Position numbers and translations under genes: made by a program. Below, in pieces: positions 15,284 through 20,855 of a stretch of 33,063 nucleotides of DNA. The notes below the pieces were generated by a model. That model was not told the DNA's origin, did not search any database, and was given only the letters and a program-made list of their open reading frames with translations. Within the stretch, counting starts at the first letter, position 1, and each line of letters opens with the position of its first letter. Origin of the DNA: a virus; the IMG/VR virus record IMGVR_UViG_3300042546_000441, positions 1-33,063 of that record. One strand, given 5' to 3'.

Positions 15284-15543
15284 CATTCAAGGAGTGGTTC
15301 GCCACCAGCCCCCTAGCCTCCTGGCTGCGCGTCTTCGGCGCCGTCATCCTGTCCGCAGCCGTCGCCGACTGGTCCACCAAGGGCAGCATCGACCTCGGCG
15401 CCTGGCAGACCTGGGTCATCGCCGGCCTAGTGTCCGCCCTCCCCACCGCGATGCGCTACCTCAACCCCGCCGACGTCGAGTTCGGGCGCGGCTCCTGGCG
15501 TGACGACCGCTTCGACGTGTGGGCCGACGAGGACGAGGCGTGA
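15280..15543 (+). CDS. Putative holin
   Basis: This 87-residue protein has two hydrophobic segments, about residues 14-31 (LASWLRVFGAVILSAAVADW) and 40-60 (LGAWQTWVIAGLVSALPTAM). Its C-terminus is acidic (DDRFDVWADEDEA). Size, topology and position directly before the amidase fit a holin that opens the inner membrane for the lysin. The two flanking junctions overlap by four bases each, so the three lysis genes are translated as a unit. Confidence 0.72.
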   Translation: MTFKEWFATSPLASWLRVFGAVILSAAVADWSTKGSIDLGAWQTWVIAGLVSALPTAMRYLNPADVEFGRGSWRDDRFDVWADEDEA

Positions 15544-16175
15544 GCACCTACACCGCCACGCAGCTGCGACGCGCCCTCCGCAAGTCCGGCCTCACCGTCG
15601 GCTACGCCGAAGGCTGGGACTCCCACGACATCGACCCCTTCGGGATGTCCCCCACGGCCGGTGTCGTCATGCACCACACCGCCAACGGCGGCGCCAAAGG
15701 CAACAACCCCAGCCTCTACTGGCAGATCAGAAACGAGTATTACCCCGTCCGCGCAGCCCACTGCAACATCGGCCGCGACGGCCTCGTCACGATCATCGCC
15801 GCCAGGGGCGCCTACCACGCCGGCGCCTGCACCCGGCCCGAAGGTGGCATGAACCTCGGCGGCACCTGGGTCCCGTCCTCAAGCGGCAACAAGATGCTCT
15901 TCGGCATCGAGATCGAATCGGCCGGCACCAGCCCCGCCACCAACGCCCCCGTCAACTCCACCGACGGGTACACCCGTGAGCAGGTCAAGGCAGCCACCAT
16001 CCTCGCCGCCACCATCTGCGAACTCATGGGCGTTGACGCCAAGTGCGTCATCAACCACAAGGACTGGGCACCAGGGCGCAAGAACGACACCCTCCTGCCC
16101 ATCGAATTCTGGCGCAAGAAAGTCAAGCGCCAGCTGCTCGCCAATAAAGCGAAGCGCCTCATCACTGGCGGGTAA
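15540..16175 (+). CDS. Endolysin: N-acetylmuramoyl-L-alanine amidase (Amidase_2)
   Basis: The start is GTG overlapping the holin stop. The 211-residue enzyme cuts the bond between muramic acid and the stem peptide. Zinc ligands fit H45 in VVMHHTANGG, H173 in INHKDWAPGRKND and D183 at the end of that motif; E124/E126 in GIEIES complete the amidase_2 pattern. A short basic tail (KKVKRQLLANKAKR) follows and no separate wall-binding domain is visible. It lacks a signal peptide, consistent with release through the holin. A lysin B esterase for mycolic-acid hosts is not seen, so a host without a mycolate layer is somewhat favoured. Confidence 0.92.
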   Translation: MSTYTATQLRRALRKSGLTVGYAEGWDSHDIDPFGMSPTAGVVMHHTANGGAKGNNPSLYWQIRNEYYPVRAAHCNIGRDGLVTIIAARGAYHAGACTRPEGGMNLGGTWVPSSSGNKMLFGIEIESAGTSPATNAPVNSTDGYTREQVKAATILAATICELMGVDAKCVINHKDWAPGRKNDTLLPIEFWRKKVKRQLLANKAKRLITGG

Positions 16176-16198
16176 CACCGCCAAACGGAAAGGCAGTC

Positions 16199-16441
16199 AT
16201 GTCCCTGCTCGACACCCTGTCCGATCCCCAGTACGTCCCCAAGCGTGGCCCCGCCTGCACCGTCCACCTCACCATGCAAGAAATGGACAAAGCCACGCTA
16301 GAAAAGTTCACCGCCGCAATGGCTAACCCCAGCGCCGCCGGCACCCTCATCGCCGAAGCCCTCCAAGAGCTCGGCTTCAAGGTCCGCGCCGACGCGATCC
16401 AGCGCCACCGACGGAGGGCTTGCCGCTGTGGCATCTCTTGA
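16199..16441 (+). CDS. Small conserved phage protein, possible DNA-binding
   Basis: An 80-residue product with ribosome-binding site GGAAAGG. Residues 30-70 (DKATLEKFTAAMANPSAAGT, then LIAEALQELGFKVRADAIQR) read as a helix-turn-helix-like unit, ending in a basic Cys-containing tail (HRRRACRCGIS). Similar proteins, with P-A-C-T-V near the start and R-H-R-R-x-x-C-x-C at the end, occur in actinophages without a proven role. It overlaps the exonuclease start by 14 bases. Confidence 0.65.
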   Translation: MSLLDTLSDPQYVPKRGPACTVHLTMQEMDKATLEKFTAAMANPSAAGTLIAEALQELGFKVRADAIQRHRRRACRCGIS

Positions 16442-17192
16442 CGAACTCATGGCCCTCGAGCCCAACGACCCCAAAGTCCTCACCCTAGACATCGAAACCA
16501 GCCCCAACGTCGTCTACGCCTGGGGCCTGTACGACCAGAACATCGGCATCACCCAAGTCATTGAGCCCAGCCGCGTCCTCTGCGTCGCAGCCAAATGGCT
16601 CGACGAACCCGACGTCATGTTCTTCTCCGAGTTCCACAACGGCCGCCAGCAGATGCTCGCCGAAATGTGGCAACTAGTTGACGAGGCCGACATTGTCGTC
16701 GGCTACAACCACGCCAGCTTCGACATGCCCCACCTCAACCGGGAATGGGTCAGCGCCGACTACGGCCCACCCTCCCCCTACCAAAACATTGACCTCTACC
16801 GGGTCACCCGACGCAACTTCAAATTCGCCAGCAACAAACTCGGCTACGTCACCGACCGCCTCGGCCTCGACACCAAACTAGAAACCGGCGGCCAAGCCCT
16901 CTGGAACCGAGTCCTTGCCAACGACCCCGAAGCCTGGGCACTGTTCGCCGACTACAACCGCACCGACGTGCGCATCACCGAAGCCCTCTTCATGCGGCTA
17001 CGCGCCTGGATCAAACTCCCCCACCTCGGCCTCTGGTCCGGCGAGTTGAGCAACTGCTACTCGTGCGACAGCCCCGACCTCATCCCCGCCGGCACCGTCT
17101 ACGCCAAGGCCAGCGCCTGGCCAAAACTCGTCTGCGACGACTGCGGGGCCTGGAACAAGATGCTCAAAAACGGTCAGACCCGAGCGGCCTAG
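16428..17192 (+). CDS. DEDD-type 3'-5' exonuclease with zinc ribbon
   Basis: The start is GTG; 254 residues. The RNase H-like exonuclease motifs are complete: D21-I-E23 in LTLDIETSP, D99 in VVGYNHASFDMP, and Y176-x3-D180 in DYNRTDVRITE (the DEDDy form). The C-terminus adds a zinc ribbon with C210-x2-C213 and C236-x2-C239, which could bind nucleic acid or a partner. No DNA polymerase gene is present, so this stand-alone exonuclease may proofread for the host polymerase, degrade DNA, or process recombination ends. It lies far from the replication genes, downstream of lysis. Confidence 0.88.
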   Translation: MASLDELMALEPNDPKVLTLDIETSPNVVYAWGLYDQNIGITQVIEPSRVLCVAAKWLDEPDVMFFSEFHNGRQQMLAEMWQLVDEADIVVGYNHASFDMPHLNREWVSADYGPPSPYQNIDLYRVTRRNFKFASNKLGYVTDRLGLDTKLETGGQALWNRVLANDPEAWALFADYNRTDVRITEALFMRLRAWIKLPHLGLWSGELSNCYSCDSPDLIPAGTVYAKASAWPKLVCDDCGAWNKMLKNGQTRAA

Positions 17193-17201
17193 GAGACCTG
17201 C

Positions 17202-17468
17202 GTGAAGCCCATTGACCCCACCATCGCCACCGACGCCATCCACGTCGTCAACGGCCCCCGCCAGCGCGACTACGCCCACCCACGCATCAACTTCCAGCGC
17301 ATCGCCGACCTGTGGAGCCCGATCTTTGGTATCACCGTGACACCAGAGCAAGTGGCCTTGGCGATGATCCAGGTGAAAGTGGCCCGCGAGATCAACCGCC
17401 ACACCCGCGACAACCTCGTCGACCTCGTCGGCTACACCCTGACCCTCGACGCCTGCCGGGAGGACTAA
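17202..17468 (+). CDS. Small conserved phage protein (DUF6378-like)
   Basis: An 88-residue protein with a GTG start and AGGAGA upstream. It contains VNGPRQRDYAHPRINFQRIA, then V-T-P-E-Q-V-A-L-A-M-I-Q-V-K and N-L-V-D-L-V-G-Y. This pattern (N-G-x-R-x-x-D-Y-x-H-P, then K, then D-x-x-G-Y) is the family I know as DUF6378, widespread in phages. The conserved acidic and histidine residues suggest metal or nucleotide binding, but the role is not established. It overlaps the next start by TAATG. Confidence 0.8.
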   Translation: MKPIDPTIATDAIHVVNGPRQRDYAHPRINFQRIADLWSPIFGITVTPEQVALAMIQVKVAREINRHTRDNLVDLVGYTLTLDACRED

Positions 17469-17695
17469 TGAGCCAGCCAGTAAGCCTCTGGATGAGCCTG
17501 CGCTTCGGCCAGCTCGAGGTCAACTTCTCCGCCGACGAAGTCTCCGGCTACGCCCCCGACGTCGCCAACGACATGGCCCTCCACGTCGTCAAAGCCTTCA
17601 GCGAAGGGATCGCTGAGCTGCGGTCCCACGGCGTCATCGGCACCATCGACGACGACGACACCACGGACGACACCGAGGACGACGACGACGAGTAG
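17468..17695 (+). CDS. Small acidic-tailed protein
   Basis: This 75-residue protein starts at ATG overlapping the previous stop. Its core (SLWMSLRFGQLEVNFSADEV, then NDMALHVVKAFSEGIAEL) appears alpha/beta, and the end is a run of D and E. Acidic tails of this kind occur in DNA-mimic or single-strand-binding partner proteins, but nothing else supports such a role. It is the last gene before the convergent terminator facing the integrase gene. Confidence 0.7.
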   Translation: MSQPVSLWMSLRFGQLEVNFSADEVSGYAPDVANDMALHVVKAFSEGIAELRSHGVIGTIDDDDTTDDTEDDDDE

Positions 17696-17703
17696 CCCCC
17701 ACA

Positions 17704-17755
17704 CGCCAGCGGCCCCCCAACCCTCACAAGGGGAAGGGGGGCCGCTTTCTGGCGT
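17704..17755. terminator. Bidirectional terminator between convergent genes
   Basis: AGCGGCCCCCC (17708-17718) pairs with GGGGGGCCGCT (17736-17746), an 11-bp stem with a 17-nt loop. Outer bases CGCC/GGCG extend the dyad with a small bulge, and TTT follows on the plus strand. It lies between the rightward late genes and the leftward integrase, so it likely stops both transcripts. Confidence 0.85.
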
Positions 17756-17756
17756 T

Positions 17757-18587
17757 TCAGACCGCCCAAGCACCTACCGCAGCGTGCAGGTCATCGTCGT
17801 TGACGTGCGTGTAAATCTCCGTCGTGGCGATCGAGGCGTGCCCAAGGAGCTGCTGCACCGAGCGGATGTCGTGCGATGCCCGGTAGACGTTGCCCGCGAA
17901 ATAGTGGCGCAGACTGTGGGCCGACCATTTACCCGGCAACGCCCGAGCAATCCGGCGCCCCATCGCATCCGGCGTGATCGGACCGCCATCCACGCTAGGG
18001 AACGCATAACCGCCCCGCTCCTGCACCTTGCGCAGGGGCTCCACCAGCATCGGATGGATCGGCACCCGCCGCGTTTTCGAGCCCTTCCCCGTCACCGTCA
18101 ACATGCGGTCACCGATCTGGTCGGCGTGCAGGTTGGCGATCTCCGCCCGCCTCAGACCGGCATAGGCGGCCAGCATGATCGCCAGCCGGTCACGCTCATG
18201 CGCGCCCTCAAGGGCCGTTAGAAGGGCGTCCTGTGGGGCTTCCTTGATGGCCCTGGGCGGCATCTTGATCGTCCTGGTCTTGGCCGTCGGGTCAGCGTCC
18301 AGGCGCCCTGACTCCATGGCCCAGCGGTAATACGACTTGAGGCTTGCCCTGGCCGACAGTTTCGTGGCTGGCTTCCAGCCGGGGTTTTCTAGCCACTTGA
18401 TGACGGTCTCCGACGTCGCCGTGTCGAGGTCGTGATCCCGACAGAACCGCTTGAGGTGGTGGATGCGTAGGGCGATGGTGCCCTCACTGAGATTCCCGGC
18501 GCGTAGCCAAGAAGCGAACTCAACAAAAGAGCTCATCTGAGGCGACACCCCCCCCCGCGGGAGAGGTCTCCTTTCGTGCTTTCCCAT
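17757..18587 (-). CDS. int: Tyrosine-family site-specific integrase
   Basis: A 276-residue recombinase that inserts phage DNA at the bacterial attachment site. It has an N-terminal SAM-like core-binding domain (residues ~18-105) and a catalytic domain with R146 (AYAGLRRAEI), K168/K171 (VTGKGSKTRR), H224-x2-R227 (SAHSLRHYF), H250 (QLLGHASI) and nucleophile Y259 (TTEIYTHV). It lacks a long arm-binding domain but may begin too early: the first 17 residues are encoded across a nine-base C run (18548-18556 on the plus strand), and an in-frame ATG at 18535 (MSSFVEFASWL) follows it. It is the only leftward gene; the candidate attP lies about 200 bases upstream. Confidence 0.95.
   Translation of the reverse strand: MGKHERRPLPRGGVSPQMSSFVEFASWLRAGNLSEGTIALRIHHLKRFCRDHDLDTATSETVIKWLENPGWKPATKLSARASLKSYYRWAMESGRLDADPTAKTRTIKMPPRAIKEAPQDALLTALEGAHERDRLAIMLAAYAGLRRAEIANLHADQIGDRMLTVTGKGSKTRRVPIHPMLVEPLRKVQERGGYAFPSVDGGPITPDAMGRRIARALPGKWSAHSLRHYFAGNVYRASHDIRSVQQLLGHASIATTEIYTHVNDDDLHAAVGAWAV
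18548..18556. repeat. Homopolymer run of nine C in the integrase 5' end
   Basis: Nine consecutive C on the plus strand lie between the two candidate integrase starts. Length change here would break the long N-terminus but not a product starting at the inner ATG (minus-strand start at 18535). Confidence 0.7.
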
Positions 18588-18719
18588 GTGCTCCCCCCGG
18601 AACGTGAGTGCTGATAGTCATCCACATCTACCGCCTTCGATCTGCGCAGGCGCGTGATTGTGCGGAAACAGATTGTTCGCGAAAAGGAATTACTGGACAT
18701 TGACATGGCCTCAACACAC

Positions 18720-18747
18720 GTTCGCCCGAAAAATTTTTGTGGCGAAC
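18720..18747. promoter_or_regulatory. Long palindrome left of the attachment core
   Basis: GTTCGCC, two bases, AAAAA faces TTTTT, two bases, GGCGAAC: 12 of 14 positions per half are symmetric around an A/T core. It lies in the noncoding stretch between integrase and the early operon, about 35 bases left of the tRNA-like core. It could bind a dimeric regulator, an excisionase, or the integrase arm domain. On RNA it would fold as a hairpin with a T-run, so a terminator is another reading. Confidence 0.55.
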
Positions 18748-18782
18748 CTCACATGCGCCATTTTTCCAGTCTGTTCCTTTTT

Positions 18783-18821
18783 GCTCCCGCACCTGGACTC
18801 GAACCAGGAACCACTCGGTTA
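18783..18821 (-). other. attP: Candidate attP core matching a tRNA 3' half
   Basis: Read on the minus strand, this is the 3' half of a tRNA: anticodon-stem end (AACCGAG), variable loop, T-arm CCTGG-TTCGAGT-CCAGG, acceptor 3' strand TGCGGGA and G. The 5' half is absent, so it is not a gene in itself. Phages with tyrosine integrases commonly use such a segment to restore the host tRNA gene on integration. The features (A72, G73, TAA after the anticodon) fit tRNA-Asn(GUU) best, but this is tentative. Position beside the integrase supports attP. Confidence 0.8.
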
Positions 18822-19013
18822 CTGGCGTAAGCCCCTGTCCGCAATCATGCGAGGTGGTCGGTCGACCGCCTAGCCCTATGTTTACACGGGTTTTCGCAAT
18901 TTAGGGACCCCGGCGGCCTTGGGATTGCCTGAAGAAATGCACTACCGCCAGTCAATTTCCAGGTCAAGAACCCAAACAGCGGTCATGCCGCGGTCAGACC
19001 TTGTGACGATCCC

Positions 19014-19042
19014 TTGACATTTCGATTTTGGGCTACACCTTT
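19014..19042 (+). promoter_or_regulatory. Possible early promoter
   Basis: A perfect TTGACA -35 box is at 19014-19019. The best -10 candidates are TACACC at 19034 (14-base spacer) or ACCTTT at 19037 (17-base spacer); both are weak matches. The position, upstream of the leader hairpins and the first early gene, favours a rightward promoter. Confidence 0.4.
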
Positions 19043-19047
19043 CCCAC

Positions 19048-19074
19048 GTCCTGCGCATCCCCCTGACGCAGGAC
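19048..19074 (+). other. Leader hairpin 1
   Basis: GTCCTGCG (19048-19055) pairs with CGCAGGAC (19067-19074), eight perfect base pairs with an 11-nt loop. One arm contains the recurrent octamer CCTGCGCA. It lies in the untranslated leader of the early operon, three bases before the larger hairpin. Confidence 0.65.
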
Positions 19075-19077
19075 TAC

Positions 19078-19134
19078 GGCGGAGGTGGCCGAGATCCACT
19101 CTCCAGTTGGTCGGTCCAATCGGCCACCTCCGCC
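19078..19134 (+). other. Leader hairpin 2, 15-bp perfect stem
   Basis: GGCGGAGGTGGCCGA (19078-19092) is perfectly complementary to 19120-19134, with 27 bases between. It follows hairpin 1 and ends 26 bases before the first early ATG. A transcribed pair of hairpins at this place could act as an antitermination RNA like the put sites of HK022, as an attenuator, or as an operator on DNA. No reading frame covers it plausibly. Confidence 0.75.
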
Positions 19135-19160
19135 CCTAACCAGGGAGGGAGGGGGAACCA

Positions 19161-19328
19161 ATGACCGAAGCCATCGTCATCGCCGCCGGCATCCTGCTCG
19201 GCGGCCTAGCCATCGCCTACGGGCTCCAGGTCCGCGCCGAGTTCCACGAGCGCGAACGCTGGCGGCGCTTCCAAGAGTCCATGCGCGGCGGCGGCCGAAA
19301 TCAACCCCTCCCCAAAAAGGAGGACTGA
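19161..19328 (+). CDS. Tiny membrane protein, first early gene
   Basis: This 55-residue frame has an extended purine-rich ribosome-binding site (GGGAGGGAGGGGG) directly before its ATG. Residues 4-22 form one membrane helix (AIVIAAGILLGGLAIAYGL), followed by a charged helix (RAEFHERERWRRFQE) and a short basic tail. It probably sits in the inner membrane with its C-terminus in the cytoplasm. Being first in the early operon suggests a host-takeover, exclusion or signalling role, but no family is recognised. Confidence 0.7.
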   Translation: MTEAIVIAAGILLGGLAIAYGLQVRAEFHERERWRRFQESMRGGGRNQPLPKKED

Positions 19329-19329
19329 G

Positions 19330-19554
19330 ATGGACCCTGCACTCACCACCGCTCTCATCGCCTCGGGCACCGCTGCCGTGGCCGCCTTCGTCGCCTACTG
19401 GGCCGGGGTCGGCCAGGCCGAGAAGAAGCACAAGGCCCGTGAGGCCGCTCTGCTCAACGACCTCGACGACGCCATCCACGTCCTCACGGACATGGCCGTC
19501 GCCAACCACCCCGCCGGGCGCCACCTGCGCCTCATCACCCCCGAAGGAGCCTGA
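19330..19554 (+). CDS. Small membrane protein, second early gene
   Basis: A 74-residue product with AAAAAGGAGG just upstream. Residues 4-27 form a membrane helix (LTTALIASGTAAVAAFVAYW). A basic boundary (EKKHKAREA) and an amphipathic helix (LLNDLDDAIHVLTDMAVANH) follow. The plan (one membrane span plus helical cytoplasmic part) resembles the preceding gene and the lysis-block protein at 14996. Function unknown. Confidence 0.75.
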   Translation: MDPALTTALIASGTAAVAAFVAYWAGVGQAEKKHKAREAALLNDLDDAIHVLTDMAVANHPAGRHLRLITPEGA

Positions 19555-19555
19555 C

Positions 19556-19750
19556 ATGACCAGCCTCACTGACCCCACCCCCGACGACGAGGACACCTAC
19601 CCGCCCGCGTACCGCGAGCTCGTGGAGCCGTCCCAGCCCACCCCGAAGGCAATCCGCGCGTGGGCGCTGGAGAAGGGCTTGCCCGTCGGCAAGCGCGGCA
19701 AGCTGCCCGTCGACGTCCTGCTCGCCTATCAGGAGGCGTCGCAGTCGTGA
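19556..19750 (+). CDS. Minimal Lsr2-type DNA-binding domain protein
   Basis: This 64-residue protein consists of an acidic N-terminus (about 20 residues with DPTPDDEDTYPP) and a region KAIRAWALEKGLPVGKRGKL, then P-V-D-V-L-L-A-Y-Q-E-A. The latter matches the C-terminal DNA-binding domain of actinobacterial Lsr2 (I-R-x-W-A-x-x-x-G-x-x-V-x-x-R-G-x-x-P-x-x-V-x-x-A-Y). Lsr2 silences AT-rich foreign DNA; its N-terminal oligomerisation domain is absent here. The protein may thus act as a plain DNA-binding regulator, an excisionase-like factor, or a competitor that relieves host silencing. It overlaps the resolvase-like gene. Confidence 0.8.
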   Translation: MTSLTDPTPDDEDTYPPAYRELVEPSQPTPKAIRAWALEKGLPVGKRGKLPVDVLLAYQEASQS

Positions 19751-20100
19751 GCCAGGCGCGCAAGCACCGCGGCTACCGATCTCAGCGCGTGGTGGCCGAG
19801 CGGTTCGCCGACAACGGTTTCCCGCACGCCGAGCCGGTAGGCGCGGGCCGCGCCGGTAGCGACATCGTCGGCCTCGTCGGCATCGACGTGGAGGTCAAGG
19901 CACGCCGCGACCTCAACCTCGTCGGCCTCATGAAGCAGCTCGACGCCCGCGCCAAGGACGGAGTCCTCGGCATCGGCGTGGTACGCCCCGACGGCATGGG
20001 CGAGACAACCGTCGGCATGTGGCCTGCGGTCATGTGCCTTGACGACCTCATCGCCCTCCTGCGCGCCGCCGGGTACGGCACACCCTTGGAGGAAACGTGA
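19747..20100 (+). CDS. Holliday-junction-resolvase-like PD-(D/E)xK nuclease
   Basis: The start is GTG, overlapping the previous stop; 117 residues. The active-site pattern is visible as D39 (GRAGSDIVGL), then E49-V-K51 (IDVEVKARRD), with R6-x-R11 and E18 upstream in the helix (YRSQRVVAERFADNGF). This layout resembles archaeal Hjc-type resolvases and the small nucleases of mycobacteriophages. It could resolve branched DNA before packaging or during recombination; the Cas4/RecB-like nuclease and the possible SSB lie in the same operon. Confidence 0.75.
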   Translation: MSQARKHRGYRSQRVVAERFADNGFPHAEPVGAGRAGSDIVGLVGIDVEVKARRDLNLVGLMKQLDARAKDGVLGIGVVRPDGMGETTVGMWPAVMCLDDLIALLRAAGYGTPLEET

Positions 20101-20564
20101 TCACTCTGTGCACTGTCGTGCTCGCCAGCGCCCTGGCTGTATCGCCGACCGCGGCACCGGCGAAGGCGCCGAAGCCGTGCAAGGACCGCGTCGTGGCGTG
20201 GATCGACAAGGCAGGCTTCACGGGCATCGAGCGCCGCGTCGCCTGGTCAATTGCCCAAAGAGAGTCCAATGGCAACCCGAACGAGTCGTCCTACCCCGAC
20301 CTCGGCATCGTCCAACTCAACGCGCCCTCCTGGCAGCACACCAAGTATTGGCCCGCCAACGTCTACGACCCCGTCCAGTCCTTCACCGCCATGCGCCGCA
20401 TGGTGCGCGACATGAACTGGCAGCCCTGGGGTCTGCACGTCAAGCGCGGCCAGGTCACCTACGACTTCTCCGCCTACGGCGGCTGGTCCTCGTGGCATCA
20501 CCAGAACTGGATCGTTGAGCCCTTCGAGCGCTACTGGGCCCAATTCCCTAAGGCGTGCCGATGA
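20097..20564 (+). CDS. Exported lysozyme/transglycosylase-like wall hydrolase
   Basis: The start is GTG overlapping the previous stop. The 155-residue protein opens with a signal peptide (ITLCTVVLASALAVSPTAAP, cleavage near A-K-A at about residue 24). The mature part has the lysozyme-like motif SIAQRESNGNP with candidate catalytic E56, then DLGIVQLNAPSWQ and several tryptophans. The family is the soluble lytic transglycosylase/Rpf-type fold that cuts glycan strands. The location is odd: it is in the early operon, 4 kb from the lysis genes, and is exported without a holin. Blocking superinfection, remodelling the wall or association with virions are possible roles. Confidence 0.75.
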   Translation: MITLCTVVLASALAVSPTAAPAKAPKPCKDRVVAWIDKAGFTGIERRVAWSIAQRESNGNPNESSYPDLGIVQLNAPSWQHTKYWPANVYDPVQSFTAMRRMVRDMNWQPWGLHVKRGQVTYDFSAYGGWSSWHHQNWIVEPFERYWAQFPKACR

Positions 20565-20806
20565 GCTGCGGCGTGTGCCAGGGAAAGGGCTGGAACTACG
20601 TCCCCGACGGCGGCGGCTGCGTCGCCCGTGAACCCTGCGACTTCTGTGAGGCATGGAATGACTGCGTTCAACGTGCGCAACATGCTCGACCCCGTCAAGA
20701 CCTCCCGCGAGGAGGGCAGGCTCCAAGGCCGCAAAGAGATGCGCGACCAGATCCGCGACCAGTTCGCCACCTTCGCCTCGCGCCACCCCGAGCCAGTGGT
20801 GAGTGA
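20561..20806 (+). CDS. Small Cys-rich protein (zinc-binding N-terminus)
   Basis: The ATG overlaps the previous stop. Residues 1-34 hold C-G-V-C-x-G-K-G-W, a later C, and C-D-F-C, a zinc finger related in style to DnaJ CxxCxG units. From about residue 35 the frame overlaps the next gene and becomes arginine- and proline-rich, which looks like an out-of-frame translation. The real product may be the full 81 residues or may end earlier through an indel. Function unknown. Confidence 0.5.
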   Translation: MSCGVCQGKGWNYVPDGGGCVAREPCDFCEAWNDCVQRAQHARPRQDLPRGGQAPRPQRDARPDPRPVRHLRLAPPRASGE

Positions 20807-20855
20807 CGAGCTGTGGACGTTTGTGAACTGGATTGAGCGGGAGCCACTGTCATGA
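20658..20855 (+). CDS. Small helical protein of unknown function
   Basis: A 65-residue frame starting at ATG 20658 (TAFNVRNMLDPVKTSREEGR). GTG 20628 is an alternative start. It is helical and charged (LQGRKEMRDQIRDQFATFAS) and ends with W-T-F-V-N-W-I-E-R-E-P. Third codon positions favour this frame over the Cys-rich frame after about 20660. It ends in an ATGA overlap with the WhiB gene, suggesting co-translation. No family recognised. Confidence 0.6.
   Translation: MTAFNVRNMLDPVKTSREEGRLQGRKEMRDQIRDQFATFASRHPEPVVSDELWTFVNWIEREPLS

Larger units (their letters stand above)
18588..19160. other. Noncoding control and attachment region
   Basis: No convincing gene lies here on either strand. Frames over 18658-18873 only translate the tRNA-like segment. 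The stretch holds the 28-base palindrome, the candidate attP core, GCGAAAA motifs in inverted orientation on both sides of the core (18679-18685 and 18891-18897), a TTGACA box at 19014, and two strong hairpins at 19048-19134. CCTGCGCA occurs at 18643-18650 (minus) and 19050-19057 (plus). It likely controls integrase and the early operon. Confidence 0.75.

Noticed and set aside
18782-18860. A complete tRNA gene on the minus strand
   Set aside because: Only the 3' half folds (T-arm, acceptor 3' strand, part of the anticodon stem). No matching 5' acceptor strand or D-arm is present upstream on that strand.
18658-18873. Reading frame over the attachment region with a sequence like LLPHLDSNQEP
   Set aside because: This is the well-known translation artefact of a tRNA 3' end on the opposite strand; there is no ribosome-binding site and the frame covers the attP-like core.
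19085-19750. A 221-residue frame through the early leader and first genes
   Set aside because: It crosses the 15-bp hairpin, is rich in R, P, S and T, and lies out of frame with two short genes that have strong ribosome-binding sites; only its last 64 codons are the Lsr2-like gene.
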